Shown here: piece by piece, positions 39,928 to 49,276 of the stretch | How positions within the stretch are numbered: position 1 is the stretch's first letter | Layout of the letters: each line of letters begins with the position of its first letter | NCBI RefSeq assembly: GCF_003731635.1 | Contig: NZ_RCUA01000019.1 | Span: 1-54,277, forward strand | Reading direction: 5' to 3' | Origin: Marisediminitalea oceani | GTDB taxonomy: Bacteria; Pseudomonadota; Gammaproteobacteria; Enterobacterales; Alteromonadaceae | Length of the DNA: 54,277 nt | The notes under the pieces: generated by a model | What the model was told of the DNA's origin: nothing | The model's database searches: none | The model's input: the letters and a program-made list of their open reading frames with translations, nothing else | Made by a program: the position numbers and the translations under genes

Positions 39928-40714
39928 ACCGCGCACAACTGTGCAACAGGCGACTGAAAAAGACGATGTGGCCAAACGTTTCAGTGGCGCCGCCGGTCAG
40001 TATGATGAGATAGCCAATATTCAGGCGCGGATAGCCGCAGCAGCGCTTGCCCGTGTACCCCAAAAGCCTGTAAACAAGGCGCTGGATATTGGCTGTGGCA
40101 CCGGCCGTCACACTCAGCATTTAAGCCTCATAGCCACTGCGACTGCCGGGCTCGATTTGGCCGTAGGCATGGTCGAGCAGGCTCAGCGAAATTACCCTGC
40201 TATCCATTTTGTGCAGGGCGATGCCGAACAACTGCCCTGGCAGAGCGCCGCCTTTGATATGGTGTTTTCTTCCATGGCTCTGCAGTGGTGTCGTTGTCCG
40301 CAAGCCGCTCTCGCTGAAATATCCCGGGTTTTGCACCATGGTGGACGCGCTGAATTAGCGATTATGGTGGACGGTTCTTTTGCTGAATTACGCCGGGCAA
40401 GTCGCGCTGCCGGGGTATCGCTGCAAATTAACGAGCTGTTCACTGCCAGCGATTGGCTTGCTGCGCTGAGCCAGACCGGTTTGAACTATGGTGCACATGA
40501 ACTTGTTGAATACAGCGATGAGTTTGATGGGCTTTGGCAACTGCTGCGCTCAATCAAAGGCGTTGGCGCTGGCAGTAGTGCACAGGGCGCTAAGCGTCAG
40601 GGGCTCACCCGTAAAGCGCTAAACCAACTTGAAGCAGCCATGCCACGCAACGATCAGGGGCAGTTAACCAACACTTATACCGTATTACATCTGACGCTGG
40701 AGAAACCACTGTGA
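39914..40714 (+). CDS. bioC: Malonyl-ACP O-methyltransferase
   Basis: BioC methylates malonyl-ACP so that the fatty-acid machinery can build pimeloyl-ACP. The SAM-binding motif I is ALDIGCGTGRHTQHL, with DLAVGMVEQA and QGDAEQLPWQ following and FSSMALQWC as post-motif. KRFSGAAGQYDEIANIQ is the usual BioC start. The ATG has AGGAG seven bases upstream, inside bioF. Its 266 residues match. No bioH is in the window, so the pimeloyl esterase must be elsewhere. Confidence 0.95.
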   Translation: MALIEPRTTVQQATEKDDVAKRFSGAAGQYDEIANIQARIAAAALARVPQKPVNKALDIGCGTGRHTQHLSLIATATAGLDLAVGMVEQAQRNYPAIHFVQGDAEQLPWQSAAFDMVFSSMALQWCRCPQAALAEISRVLHHGGRAELAIMVDGSFAELRRASRAAGVSLQINELFTASDWLAALSQTGLNYGAHELVEYSDEFDGLWQLLRSIKGVGAGSSAQGAKRQGLTRKALNQLEAAMPRNDQGQLTNTYTVLHLTLEKPL

Positions 40715-41376
40715 CCCAGGCTTTTTTCGTTACCGGCACTGATACCGAAGTAGGTAAGACCTACGTAAGCGCAATGTTACTTAAAGCCGCGGTAATGGCC
40801 GGCAAGCGAGCCATAGGCTACAAGCCTGTGGCAGCGGGCTGTGAATGGTACAACGGCCAGTGGCAAAACGAAGATGCGCTGGCCTTACAGCAGGCATCGA
40901 ATGTTGAGTTAACGCTGAAAGAGGTAAATCCGGTGGCGCTGGAGCCGGCAATAGCGCCGCATATTGCCGCCGAGCTTGCCAGTCAGCCACTTAGTGAAGC
41001 CGTGATTAAAAGTGGCTACAAGCATCTGCTTAACAAGCAAGCTGATGTGCTGCTGATGGAAGGTGCTGGTGGCTGGCGTTTACCCATTGGCAATCAACGC
41101 TTTTTAAGTGACGTGGTAAAAGCCCTCCAGCTTGATGTGATAATTGTCGTAGGGATGCGTCTTGGCTGCCTGAATCACGCGTTACTGACCGCCGAAGCCG
41201 TAAAGGCTGACGGACTTAATATTAAAGGCTGGGTGGCGAATACGTTGACTCCCGACATGCCTTATTTTGAAGAAAATCTGGCGACGCTCGAGCAACTTAT
41301 GCCGGCGCCGCGTCTGGCGACTATTCCCTATCAGTCAGCGCCGGATTTTGCTGCACTGGGCGAGCTCTTTAACTGA
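40711..41376 (+). CDS. bioD: Dethiobiotin synthetase
   Basis: BioD closes the ureido ring of dethiobiotin from DAPA, CO2 and ATP. The P-loop is GTDTEVGKTYVS, followed by YKPVAAGCE and MEGAGGWRLPI. VANTL near residue 170 is the nucleotide-base contact. Its 221 residues fit. The GTG start overlaps the bioC stop (GTGA). Its last eight bases overlap pepE, which is convergent. Confidence 0.95.
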   Translation: MTQAFFVTGTDTEVGKTYVSAMLLKAAVMAGKRAIGYKPVAAGCEWYNGQWQNEDALALQQASNVELTLKEVNPVALEPAIAPHIAAELASQPLSEAVIKSGYKHLLNKQADVLLMEGAGGWRLPIGNQRFLSDVVKALQLDVIIVVGMRLGCLNHALLTAEAVKADGLNIKGWVANTLTPDMPYFEENLATLEQLMPAPRLATIPYQSAPDFAALGELFN

Positions 41377-42082
41377 TATAGTTGGTTAAATCCTGGCCCG
41401 GCGCGATGGGGGTTTTATCATCGCCGCTGAAACAAAATCCTTCCAGCTCACCCAACAAAGTAAGCCGTCCTTCAGTATATTGCAGGGCAGTGCCTTCCCG
41501 GATAGCCAACACAGGTGTTTGGGGATTTAAGCGGGTGAACTCAAATAACCGGTCGTCCCGGGTTTCGCCATTATGTCCGGGCGGCTGATAATCGGTATAG
41601 TGCGGATTTAACTGGCAGTGGACAAAGTCAAGCGCAGCAAAAGAGGGCGGTTCAATAATCGGCATATCATTGGTAGTGCGGATACTGTTGCCGCAAATAT
41701 TACTGCCCGCGCTCCAGCCGATGTAAGGCACGCCCTGGCTTACCTGGCGCTGCAAAGGCTCTATCAGTGACTGCTTATACAGTTCATTGAGTAAGTTAAA
41801 GGTATTCCCACCACCAACCAGTACCGCTTTAGCAGAGGTGATTGCCTGCTGAGGGTCGTCGCAGGTATGGATACCAGTAATGTTGAGCTGTGGCAGGGCC
41901 TCGCGAACTTTTTCTACATAATCATCCCAGCCCAGCGTTACCCCGGCAAACGGAATGAACAGGACGTCCTGCTCTTCACCCAGGTGGTGTGAAATCATAT
42001 CGCGGGCATGGGCCAGATATTCTTCGTCGCCCATTCGGGAACTGGATAGCATTAGCACGTGTGGCTTAGTTTCTGTCGGCAT
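41369..42082 (-). CDS. pepE: Dipeptidase E (peptidase S51)
   Basis: PepE cleaves Asp-Xaa dipeptides in the cytoplasm. It belongs to the glutaminase-fold S51 peptidases. The nucleophile Ser lies in GWSAGSNICG, and the family motifs LVGGGNTFNLL, CQLNPHYTDYQPPGHNGE and LAIREGTAL are visible. Its 237 residues match the E. coli protein (229) closely. It converges with bioD and stands alone. Confidence 0.94.
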   Translation of the reverse strand: MPTETKPHVLMLSSSRMGDEEYLAHARDMISHHLGEEQDVLFIPFAGVTLGWDDYVEKVREALPQLNITGIHTCDDPQQAITSAKAVLVGGGNTFNLLNELYKQSLIEPLQRQVSQGVPYIGWSAGSNICGNSIRTTNDMPIIEPPSFAALDFVHCQLNPHYTDYQPPGHNGETRDDRLFEFTRLNPQTPVLAIREGTALQYTEGRLTLLGELEGFCFSGDDKTPIAPGQDLTNYIS

Positions 42083-42236
42083 TAATCTTTCTCTTTGTTT
42101 TTTTCGTGGGTTTTAGCATAGTGTTCATCGCTAATGATAAGTACAATACCACGCTCGAACCGGTGGGGTAAGTCGCATTGCCAGCAGGCCGGGATAGTTG
42201 CAGGCTAAGAATACTGACGTAAAGATAGGAATTACC

Positions 42237-42701
42237 ATGACATCACCCAAAGCTGTTTTATTTGTCTGTCTTGGCAATATTTGCCGCTCGCCCACGGCTG
42301 AGGCGGTATTCCGTCATAAGGCTGATGAGGCCGGACTTAAACTGACCATTGATTCAGCCGGTACTCATGGTTACCACACTGGTAGCCCGCCAGACAAACG
42401 CTCGCAAGCCGCTGGGCAGGAGCGAGGTTATAGTTTTAAAGGATTGAAGTGCCGTCGGGTGAGTGACACCGATTTTGAAACCTTCGATCTGATCCTGGCC
42501 ATGGACCAGAGCAACCTTGAAAACCTGCGCGAGATGAGCGATCCGGAACATCATCATAAAATTCGCCTGATGCTGGACTTTGCCGGTTACGAAAATGAAG
42601 AAGTACCAGATCCGTATTACGGCGGCAAAAAAGGCTTTGAGCTGGTGCTTGGCTTAATTGAGGAAGCTTCGGACGGCTTGATCAGGGCGCTCAGAAATTA
42701 A
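42237..42701 (+). CDS. Low-molecular-weight protein tyrosine phosphatase
   Basis: The P-loop CLGNICRS holds nucleophile C11 and R17, close to the N-terminus. The general-acid Asp is in VPDPYYGG. The ATG at 42237, with TAGGA about seven bases upstream, gives 154 residues, typical for the family. In many bacteria such enzymes sit in polysaccharide loci, but here the stop overlaps the btuC start by one base (TAATG). The substrate is unknown. Confidence 0.93.
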   Translation: MTSPKAVLFVCLGNICRSPTAEAVFRHKADEAGLKLTIDSAGTHGYHTGSPPDKRSQAAGQERGYSFKGLKCRRVSDTDFETFDLILAMDQSNLENLREMSDPEHHHKIRLMLDFAGYENEEVPDPYYGGKKGFELVLGLIEEASDGLIRALRN

Positions 42702-43669
42702 TGTCGGCCCCTGCCTCCAAATGGACTCTTGGTGCACTGGGTATTGTATTGCTGTTGTGTTTTTCAGCATTGCTCGCCAGTGTCTGGTGGCAGGCGGATA
42801 CTACCGCCGAGACTCGCTGGTACATTCTGGTTAATTTACAATTGCCACTGGCAATCACGGCAACTGTGGTGGGCGCGGCACTGTGTGTGAGTGGGGCGGC
42901 CTTACAGGTGGTGTTACGCAATCCGCTGGCCGACCCGGGGATCATAGGTATCGCCAGCGGCGCCAGCCTGATGGCGGCATTAGTGTTGATCCTGATGCCA
43001 GAGTGGATGGTCAGTACCCTGCATTACAGCATGCCACTGGCCTGTTTTGCCGGCGCGTTGCTATCGACCGCGGTTATCTATCGCCTCTCTACGCGCTTGC
43101 GAGGGCTTAACACAGCGGTGATCCTCGCTGGTATCGCAATTACCACCTTAACCAGCGCTGTAATGGGCTGGCTTTATTTGTTCGCCGACGCGCAGTCGAT
43201 GCGTAATCTTACGTTCTGGGTGATGGGCAGTCTGCATCAGGCCGACGGCTGGATCCTCCTATGGAGCGCGCCACTGATAGCAGGCAGTTGCTTGCTCATT
43301 ATCTCAAAAGGCAAGACCCTGAATTATCTCTATAACGGCGAACTGACGGCGCGCAGTGCAGGCATCGACCCGACTCACGAGAGTAAGGTTGTGCTTATAG
43401 CCTGCGCCCTGGCGGTGGGGGCGGCGGTTGCTATTGCCGGCTCTATTGCCTTTTTAGGGTTGCTGGTGCCTCATTACGTTCGTTTACTGATGGGGTTTGA
43501 TAACCGGGTGGTTTTGCCCGCCAGTGCATTGTGTGGCGGCGTAATGTTATTGCTGGTGGCGTTGTTCTCGGATTTGCTGCCCTATGCATCCTTGCCGGTT
43601 TCCATGGTTACCGCGTCGCTGGGCGGCCCGCTACTGCTGTATGCCTTGCTTAAAGGGCAGTTTAAATGA
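42701..43669 (+). CDS. btuC: Vitamin B12 ABC transporter permease
   Basis: BtuC forms the inner-membrane channel of the cobalamin importer. The 322-residue protein has about ten helices. Typical FecCD-family motifs are CVSGAALQVVLRNPLADPGIIG in two pieces, ASLMAALVL, and the ATPase-coupling loop GLLVPHYVRLLMG. It is translationally coupled to the phosphatase upstream and to btuD downstream. No btuF lies here, and I saw no cobalamin riboswitch upstream. Confidence 0.92.
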   Translation: MSAPASKWTLGALGIVLLLCFSALLASVWWQADTTAETRWYILVNLQLPLAITATVVGAALCVSGAALQVVLRNPLADPGIIGIASGASLMAALVLILMPEWMVSTLHYSMPLACFAGALLSTAVIYRLSTRLRGLNTAVILAGIAITTLTSAVMGWLYLFADAQSMRNLTFWVMGSLHQADGWILLWSAPLIAGSCLLIISKGKTLNYLYNGELTARSAGIDPTHESKVVLIACALAVGAAVAIAGSIAFLGLLVPHYVRLLMGFDNRVVLPASALCGGVMLLLVALFSDLLPYASLPVSMVTASLGGPLLLYALLKGQFK

Positions 43670-44430
43670 ATCTGCCAGTTAAGCTTGAGAACATTTCCCT
43701 GGAACAGCGCCTGGACAATATCTCGGTGACTATTACGCAACCGGGCATCACCTGCCTGTTGGGGGCCAATGGTGCAGGTAAATCATCGTTGTTGCTGGTG
43801 CTGGCTGGCCTGATAGAACCGGAACAGGGTAAGGTACACTGGGGGCAAACCGATGTTTATGCAACGCCGCTCGCGGTGCTATCCGGCCATCGCTGTTTTG
43901 TTGCTCAGCAGCACAGTATTCAGTTTGAACTAACCGGTCGCGAATGCCTGCAATTTTTAAGTCCTTGCCTGAGCAGCGACATTCCCGGTGAGTTGATCCG
44001 TAAACTGGATATTGCTGATTTGCTGGATAAACCGGTTAGCCGCATGTCTGGTGGTGAGTTGCAACGTATTATGATCAGCCGCGCGTTGTTACAGGTGTGG
44101 CCAGCTATTAAATCCGGTAATGCTATTATAGTACTCGACGAGCCACTCCAGGGAGTGGATATTCGTCACCAGACAGTGTTGATGCAATGGCTCAGTGCGC
44201 TGGCGAAGGTCGGTAATCAAATAATTATGAGCTGTCATGATATCAATATTGCTAACACCTTTGCCGATACGGTATTGTTAGCAAAGGCAGGGCAAATGCT
44301 TGCATACGGACCTACCAGAGATGTACTCACCCTGTCTAACCTGTGGTTAACCTTTGATTGTCAGTTTGAATGCCTGTTTAAGGATGAGCAGCGGCATTTT
44401 ATTCCCGTACGACATGCAACTGGCTTTTAA
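43666..44430 (+). CDS. btuD: Vitamin B12 ABC transporter ATP-binding protein
   Basis: BtuD drives cobalamin uptake by ATP hydrolysis. Walker A is GANGAGKSS, the signature is MSGGELQR, Walker B is IIVLDEPLQGVD, and the switch His follows in MSCHDIN. Its 254 residues match E. coli BtuD. It overlaps btuC by four bases (ATGA). Other B12 or siderophore substrates are possible for the family, but BtuCD is the closest resemblance. Confidence 0.9.
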   Translation: MNLPVKLENISLEQRLDNISVTITQPGITCLLGANGAGKSSLLLVLAGLIEPEQGKVHWGQTDVYATPLAVLSGHRCFVAQQHSIQFELTGRECLQFLSPCLSSDIPGELIRKLDIADLLDKPVSRMSGGELQRIMISRALLQVWPAIKSGNAIIVLDEPLQGVDIRHQTVLMQWLSALAKVGNQIIMSCHDINIANTFADTVLLAKAGQMLAYGPTRDVLTLSNLWLTFDCQFECLFKDEQRHFIPVRHATGF

Positions 44431-44475
44431 AGGATTAGTCGTTTTCTGAAATTTCCCATTTGAAAGAGGTGCTAA

Positions 44476-45819
44476 GTGAATAACTGGCAACCAGATAGCT
44501 GGCGCGCAAAGCCAATTTTGCAACAGCCAGAATACGAGGATAAAGCTGAACTGGACCAGGTAGAGCAAACCCTGAGTTCGTATCCTCCTTTAGTGTTTGC
44601 CGCTGAAGCCCGAGAGCTGCGTCGCCAGCTTGGTCAGGTATGCGAAGGTAAAGGTTTCTTACTGCAAGGCGGTGACTGTGCGGAATCGTTTAGTGAGTTT
44701 AATGCACCGAAGATCCGCGATACCTTTAAAGTACTATTGCAAATGGCTATTGTTCTGACCTTTGCCGGCCGTTGCCCGGTAACCAAAGTCGCGCGCATGG
44801 CCGGCCAGTACGCCAAACCACGTTCTTCGGATTTTGAAACCATCAATGGTGTGACGCTGCCCAGCTATCGAGGCGATATTATTAACAGCTTTGAATTCAC
44901 TGAAGCAGCACGCCGACCTGATCCACAACGACTGGTTGAAGCTTATCATCGTAGTTCAGCCACCTTAAACCTGTTGCGCGCTTTTGCGCAGGGCGGACTG
45001 GCTGATCTGCATGAAGTGAACCGTTGGAATATGGCGTTTCTGGAAAATAATCCGCAAAAAGATAAGTATCTGGACCTATCCCGTCGCATTCAGGATACCC
45101 TGGAGTTTATGGACGTCATTGGTATTAACGCTACCAATACGCCATCGTTACACGAAACGTCATTGTTTACTTCTCACGAAGCGCTGTTGCTTAACTATGA
45201 GCAGGCCTTAACGCGTATTGATACGCTAACGGGTAAGCCTTATGACTGTTCTGCGCATATGGTGTGGATTGGTGAGCGTACACGTCAGCTTGACCATGCG
45301 CACATTGAGTTCTTCCGCGGTATCAATAACCCTGTGGGTGTGAAGGTTGGCCCGACCATGGAAGAAGACGAACTTATTCGTCTGATTGATGCGCTTAACC
45401 CGAATAACGATCCGGGCAGACTCACTCTGATCACCCGAATGGGAGCAGACAAGCTGGAAGCGAATTTACCGCGACTGTTACGCCGGGTGAAAGCCGAAGG
45501 ACGTAACGTAGTGTGGAGTTCCGACCCCATGCACGGCAATACTTTCTCTGCTTCCAGTGGTTACAAAACCCGTAACTTTGATGCCATCCTGAGCGAGATT
45601 AAACAGTTCTTCCAGGCCCATGAAGCCGAAGGCACCTATGCAGGTGGTATTCACCTGGAGATGACTGGCCAGCACGTTACCGAATGTACCGGTGGCGCTT
45701 ACCAGATCAGCGACGAAGATCTCAAGGAAGCCTATAAAACCCAGTGTGATCCGCGTTTGAATGCCGATCAGGTACTGGAAATGGCGTTCCTGGTGGCAGA
45801 CCACTTACGCAGTAAGTAA
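44476..45819 (+). CDS. Class II DAHP synthase (first step of the shikimate pathway)
   Basis: The enzyme condenses phosphoenolpyruvate with erythrose 4-phosphate. It belongs to class II (plant type), unlike the AroF/G/H enzymes of E. coli. Visible motifs are [55 protein letters not shown], and the metal ligands in the C-terminal half. At 447 residues it is typical. The GTG start follows GAGGT at seven bases. A strong terminator closes the gene. Confidence 0.93.
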   Translation: MNNWQPDSWRAKPILQQPEYEDKAELDQVEQTLSSYPPLVFAAEARELRRQLGQVCEGKGFLLQGGDCAESFSEFNAPKIRDTFKVLLQMAIVLTFAGRCPVTKVARMAGQYAKPRSSDFETINGVTLPSYRGDIINSFEFTEAARRPDPQRLVEAYHRSSATLNLLRAFAQGGLADLHEVNRWNMAFLENNPQKDKYLDLSRRIQDTLEFMDVIGINATNTPSLHETSLFTSHEALLLNYEQALTRIDTLTGKPYDCSAHMVWIGERTRQLDHAHIEFFRGINNPVGVKVGPTMEEDELIRLIDALNPNNDPGRLTLITRMGADKLEANLPRLLRRVKAEGRNVVWSSDPMHGNTFSASSGYKTRNFDAILSEIKQFFQAHEAEGTYAGGIHLEMTGQHVTECTGGAYQISDEDLKEAYKTQCDPRLNADQVLEMAFLVADHLRSK

Positions 45820-45841
45820 TCAGCCAACCACAATCTTTGTG

Positions 45842-46171
45842 TTATAAGAGCGCAGCGAGGCAATCGCTGCGCTCTTTTTCGTTAAGGACACCGGTAAAGA
45901 TGGTTTTTCGGCGCAGGGCTGTGGTGGTTTTATCGGTGGCTGTCATCGCTTTAATGAAGTTTTCCGGCATGTTTACCTGCGCAAGAATTGCCTGCCAGTT
46001 CAGGTAGGCACCGTAGCTGAGCAGTTTTTGCTCGTAGCGCTGTTGTAATGTGGTTGTCGCCTGGTCTAACAATGCCGGCTCAGCCAGCACTTTGCGTGCA
46101 ATACAGCCGTGTAAGCACAGGCTAAGTTTATCTGCTTCGTGTTGCTGATACTTTTTTTGATGGTAAACCAT
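45842..46171 (-). CDS. Small protein of unknown function
   Basis: The 109-residue product has a basic N-terminus (VYHQKKYQQHEADKL), a Cys pair (CLHGC), and a helical middle (QQRYEQKLLSYGAYLNWQAIL), with a polar end. No family is recognised. The last codons (LNEKERSDCLAALL) are encoded by the stem of the convergent terminator. The start lies four bases after the upstream small gene's stop, suggesting an operon. The coding call rests on an intact frame and position. Confidence 0.55.
   Translation of the reverse strand: MVYHQKKYQQHEADKLSLCLHGCIARKVLAEPALLDQATTTLQQRYEQKLLSYGAYLNWQAILAQVNMPENFIKAMTATDKTTTALRRKTIFTGVLNEKERSDCLAALL
45846..45879 (+). terminator. Terminator of the DAHP synthase gene
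   Basis: AAGAGCGCAGCGA and TCGCTGCGCTCTT form a 13-bp stem with a five-base loop, followed by TTTTTC. It lies inside the last codons of the convergent gene ending at 45842. Confidence 0.9.
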
Positions 46172-46175
46172 GGGG

Positions 46176-46403
46176 CTAGTCGTCGATTAACGGCGTAAGC
46201 ATACCTTCCATGCCGTTCAGTTTGATTTCATACATCAGCGCCAGTTGCTCCCCCAGTTTTCCGGCCGGAAAGCCTTGCTTGGCAAACCATACCAGGTAAG
46301 GTTCGGGCAACTGAATGAGCTTACGCCCGGCATATTTGCCAAAGGGCATGGTCTGATTAATGGCCTGTTTAAGGGCTGCCGCGTCGGGCATTGAGTTTGT
46401 CAT
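46176..46403 (-). CDS. DUF3820 family small protein
   Basis: The 75-residue product fits DUF3820: TMPFGKYAGRKLIQLPEPYLVW in two pieces is the family core, followed by FAKQGFPAGKLGEQLALM. Related segments occur at the end of some exonucleases; the stand-alone role is unknown. It starts two bases after the exporter gene's stop on the same strand, so it is probably read from that transcript. Confidence 0.8.
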   Translation of the reverse strand: MTNSMPDAAALKQAINQTMPFGKYAGRKLIQLPEPYLVWFAKQGFPAGKLGEQLALMYEIKLNGMEGMLTPLIDD

Positions 46404-46405
46404 GG

Positions 46406-48187
46406 TTAAGTTGCCTGTTTTTGCTGTGCTTGCCAGAGGCCGGCATAAACGCCTTGTTGACTCAGCAGCTCATCGTGATTGCCATGTTCGATGAGTCGGC
46501 CCTGGCTCATGACCAGAATTTTATCGGCATCCACAATGGTTGACAAACGGTGGGCTATCACCAGACTGGTGTGGCCTTTGGCGACTTCCCGCAGCGCACG
46601 CAGTATGGCTTGTTCAGACTGACTATCCAGAGACGAAGTGGCTTCATCGAAGACCATGATCGCCGGGCGTTTTAAGATTGCCCGGGCGATGGCCACCCGC
46701 TGCTTTTCGCCACCGGATAGTTTAAGGCCTCGTTCGCCTACTTTGGTTTGGGCGCCTTCGGGCAATTGACTGATAAACTGATCAAGGTGGGCCAGACGAA
46801 TAGCTTCATGCACATCATCCTCACTGGCGTCGGGCCGACCGTAGCGGATGTTCTCGAATATAGAATCGTTAAATAACACTGTGTCCTGGGGCACAATGCC
46901 AATGTGCTGACGCAAGCTGTGCTGCGTGACGCCCGCAATATTCTGGCCATCGATAATAATCCTGCCGGATGCCGGATCGTAAAAACGAAACAGTAATTTC
47001 ACCAGGGTGGATTTTCCGGCACCACTTTCGCCTACTACGGCAACCTTGCTACCAGGTTCTACGGTAAAACTAACGTTGCTGAGGATCGGGCGGTCGTCGT
47101 GATAAGCAAAGCTGACCTGCTCAAACTCAATGCGCCCCTCACGGGTAACCAGCGTTGTTGCATCCTGACTATCATCTACCTGCGGGGTTCTGTCGAGCAG
47201 TTTAAATAAGTTTTCAATATTGGCCAGTGAACCTCGAATTTCGCGGTAAACAAACCCCAGAAAGTTGAGCGGCATAAAGATTTGCATGGTGAAGGCGTTG
47301 ATTAGCACAAAGTCGCCAATGCTCATATTACCTTCGCTGACTTCAAGGGCTGCCAGCAATAGCATGCTGGTCATGGCGGTAGCAATAATAAAAGCCTGGC
47401 CACCGTTTAAGGCAAATAAGGATAAACGGTTTTTGCGGCGCGCGGTTTCCCATTGGGCCAGGTTACTGTCGTACAGATTGGCTTCGTATTGCTCATTATT
47501 GAAATACTTCACGGTTTCGTAATTTAGCAGGCTGTCGATGGCGCGGGTATTGGTGCTGGAGTCAGCCTGATTAACCTGGCGGACATATTCAGTGCGCCAA
47601 TCGGTGGCTTTCATTGAAAACCAGACATAGGCAATTACTGAGCAGAGGATAATCAGCGCAAACGATACGCCATACTGAGTCAGTAATACGCCTACTACCA
47701 GTGCGATTTCCAGCAGGGTAGGGCCAATATTAAACACCATAAACCGCATCAGAAAACTAATGCCACTGGTACCCCGTTCTATGTCCCGCGACAGTCCGCC
47801 GGTTTGTCTGGACAGATGGAAGCCCAGATCCAGCCGGTGTAAGTGTTCGAACACCTGCAGGCCGAGACGACGCATAGCGCGCTCAGTTACCCGGCCAAAC
47901 AGTGTGTCGCGCACCTCGCCCAACAACACATTGGACAGGCGTAATACGCCATAAGCGAATACCAGTGACAGCGGCACGGCCAGGGCTTTAACGGTGTCGT
48001 CGTTGAGACTGTCGACGGTATGTTTAAGAATAAAAGGCAGGCCAATGCTGGCCAGTTTGGCCGCCACAAGGCATAGCAGGGCGACAATAACCCGTTGTTT
48101 AAATTCCAGCAGGTAGGGCCATAATTGCCGAAATACCTGCCACTGCATAGGTGTGTTGGGATCAACCGGTTGGCGATGTGGGCGCAT
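46406..48187 (-). CDS. Atm1-like ABC exporter (fused permease-ATPase)
   Basis: The 593-residue half-transporter has six N-terminal helices and a C-terminal ATPase with Walker A GESGAGKST, signature LSGGEKQR and Walker B IMVFDEATSSLD. The segment SLLNYETVKYFNNEQYE is the mark of the Atm1/HMT1/ABCB7 group, which exports glutathione conjugates or metal-thiol compounds. Substrate is inferred only from the family. It is divergent from moaA with an 83-base gap and starts a three-gene operon with two small proteins. Confidence 0.9.
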   Translation of the reverse strand: MRPHRQPVDPNTPMQWQVFRQLWPYLLEFKQRVIVALLCLVAAKLASIGLPFILKHTVDSLNDDTVKALAVPLSLVFAYGVLRLSNVLLGEVRDTLFGRVTERAMRRLGLQVFEHLHRLDLGFHLSRQTGGLSRDIERGTSGISFLMRFMVFNIGPTLLEIALVVGVLLTQYGVSFALIILCSVIAYVWFSMKATDWRTEYVRQVNQADSSTNTRAIDSLLNYETVKYFNNEQYEANLYDSNLAQWETARRKNRLSLFALNGGQAFIIATAMTSMLLLAALEVSEGNMSIGDFVLINAFTMQIFMPLNFLGFVYREIRGSLANIENLFKLLDRTPQVDDSQDATTLVTREGRIEFEQVSFAYHDDRPILSNVSFTVEPGSKVAVVGESGAGKSTLVKLLFRFYDPASGRIIIDGQNIAGVTQHSLRQHIGIVPQDTVLFNDSIFENIRYGRPDASEDDVHEAIRLAHLDQFISQLPEGAQTKVGERGLKLSGGEKQRVAIARAILKRPAIMVFDEATSSLDSQSEQAILRALREVAKGHTSLVIAHRLSTIVDADKILVMSQGRLIEHGNHDELLSQQGVYAGLWQAQQKQAT

Positions 48188-48270
48188 GTATCCTCTTTTA
48201 TACCCTTAAAATAACAATGGTTATGTTGTGGCCCGACATAAGGTAGAATGGCCAGACAGCACAATGTGCG

Positions 48271-49272
48271 ATGCTTATAGCTGACCTTAACCCTAAAGGC
48301 ATTGATTTGTTACAAGATTCGTTTGGTCGCCGATTTTATTATCTGCGCTTGTCCATTACTGATGTATGCAACTTTCGTTGTCAGTATTGCCTGCCCGACG
48401 GTTATCAGGGCCAGGCCCAGCAGTTTCTGAGCCTAAATGAAATTGACACCCTGGTAAATGCTTTTGCGCAAATGGGCACCTCGAAAATTCGGGTGACCGG
48501 CGGCGAGCCCACTCTGCGAAGAGATATCGTTGATGTGGTTGCCAGCTGTGCGCAAACCGAAGGGATCAGTAAAGTTGCGATGACCACTCACGCGGGCAAA
48601 CTGGCCTCATTGGCAGAGCCACTGGCCCAGGCCGGGCTGAAGCAGGTTAATATCAGTCTGGACAGTCTGGAGCCGGCACAGTTTGCACTGCTTAGTGGTC
48701 AGGACAAACTGAATGCCGTACTCGATGGTGTGGAGTCAGCCATCGTTGAGGGTATGAATGTAAAGGTTAATGCGGTATTGCTGCGCCCCTGGGCTGAAGC
48801 TCAGTTACGCGACTTTACTGCCTGGCTGAAAGATATGCCGGTAACGGTTCGATTTATTGAGCTGATGGAAACCGGCCAGCACAAGGCTTTTTTCAAATCT
48901 CATCATGTCAGTGCCGAACCTCATCTGGCAGCCCTTAAAGCTCAGGGCTGGCAGGTGTTGCCGCGTGGTAAGGATGCCGGCCCGGCCATTGAACTGGCTC
49001 ATCCTGATTATGTTGGCCGGATTGGCTTTATTATGCCTTACAGCAGTGATTTCTGTGACAGCTGCAACCGCTTGCGCATTACTGCACTGGGTAAGTTGCA
49101 TTTATGTTTATTCAGTGAACAGGGGCTCGATTTACGTGAGTCATTAGAGTCGGGCAATGTGCAGGCTGTTAAAGACTTTGTGGCGTCGAGCCTGGCCGAT
49201 AAAAAAGTGTCTCATTACCTACAGGAAGGCATTACCGGGATCACTAAAAATCTTTCCATGCTGGGCGGATAA
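48271..49272 (+). CDS. moaA: GTP 3',8-cyclase (molybdenum cofactor synthesis)
   Basis: MoaA is a radical-SAM enzyme making the first molybdopterin precursor. The N-terminal cluster is CNFRCQYC and the C-terminal cluster CDSCNRLRITALGKLHLC, with the RIT stretch between. VTGGEPTLRRD is the SAM contact. The protein ends in the obligatory Gly-Gly (MLGG). Its 333 residues match. No other moa gene lies here; the next gene is an acetyltransferase. Confidence 0.96.
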   Translation: MLIADLNPKGIDLLQDSFGRRFYYLRLSITDVCNFRCQYCLPDGYQGQAQQFLSLNEIDTLVNAFAQMGTSKIRVTGGEPTLRRDIVDVVASCAQTEGISKVAMTTHAGKLASLAEPLAQAGLKQVNISLDSLEPAQFALLSGQDKLNAVLDGVESAIVEGMNVKVNAVLLRPWAEAQLRDFTAWLKDMPVTVRFIELMETGQHKAFFKSHHVSAEPHLAALKAQGWQVLPRGKDAGPAIELAHPDYVGRIGFIMPYSSDFCDSCNRLRITALGKLHLCLFSEQGLDLRESLESGNVQAVKDFVASSLADKKVSHYLQEGITGITKNLSMLGG

Positions 49273-49276
49273 TAAC

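Noticed and set aside
42083..42236. Cobalamin riboswitch before the phosphatase-btuCD operon
   Set aside because: The gap is only 154 bases and no B12-box-like sequence was recognised.
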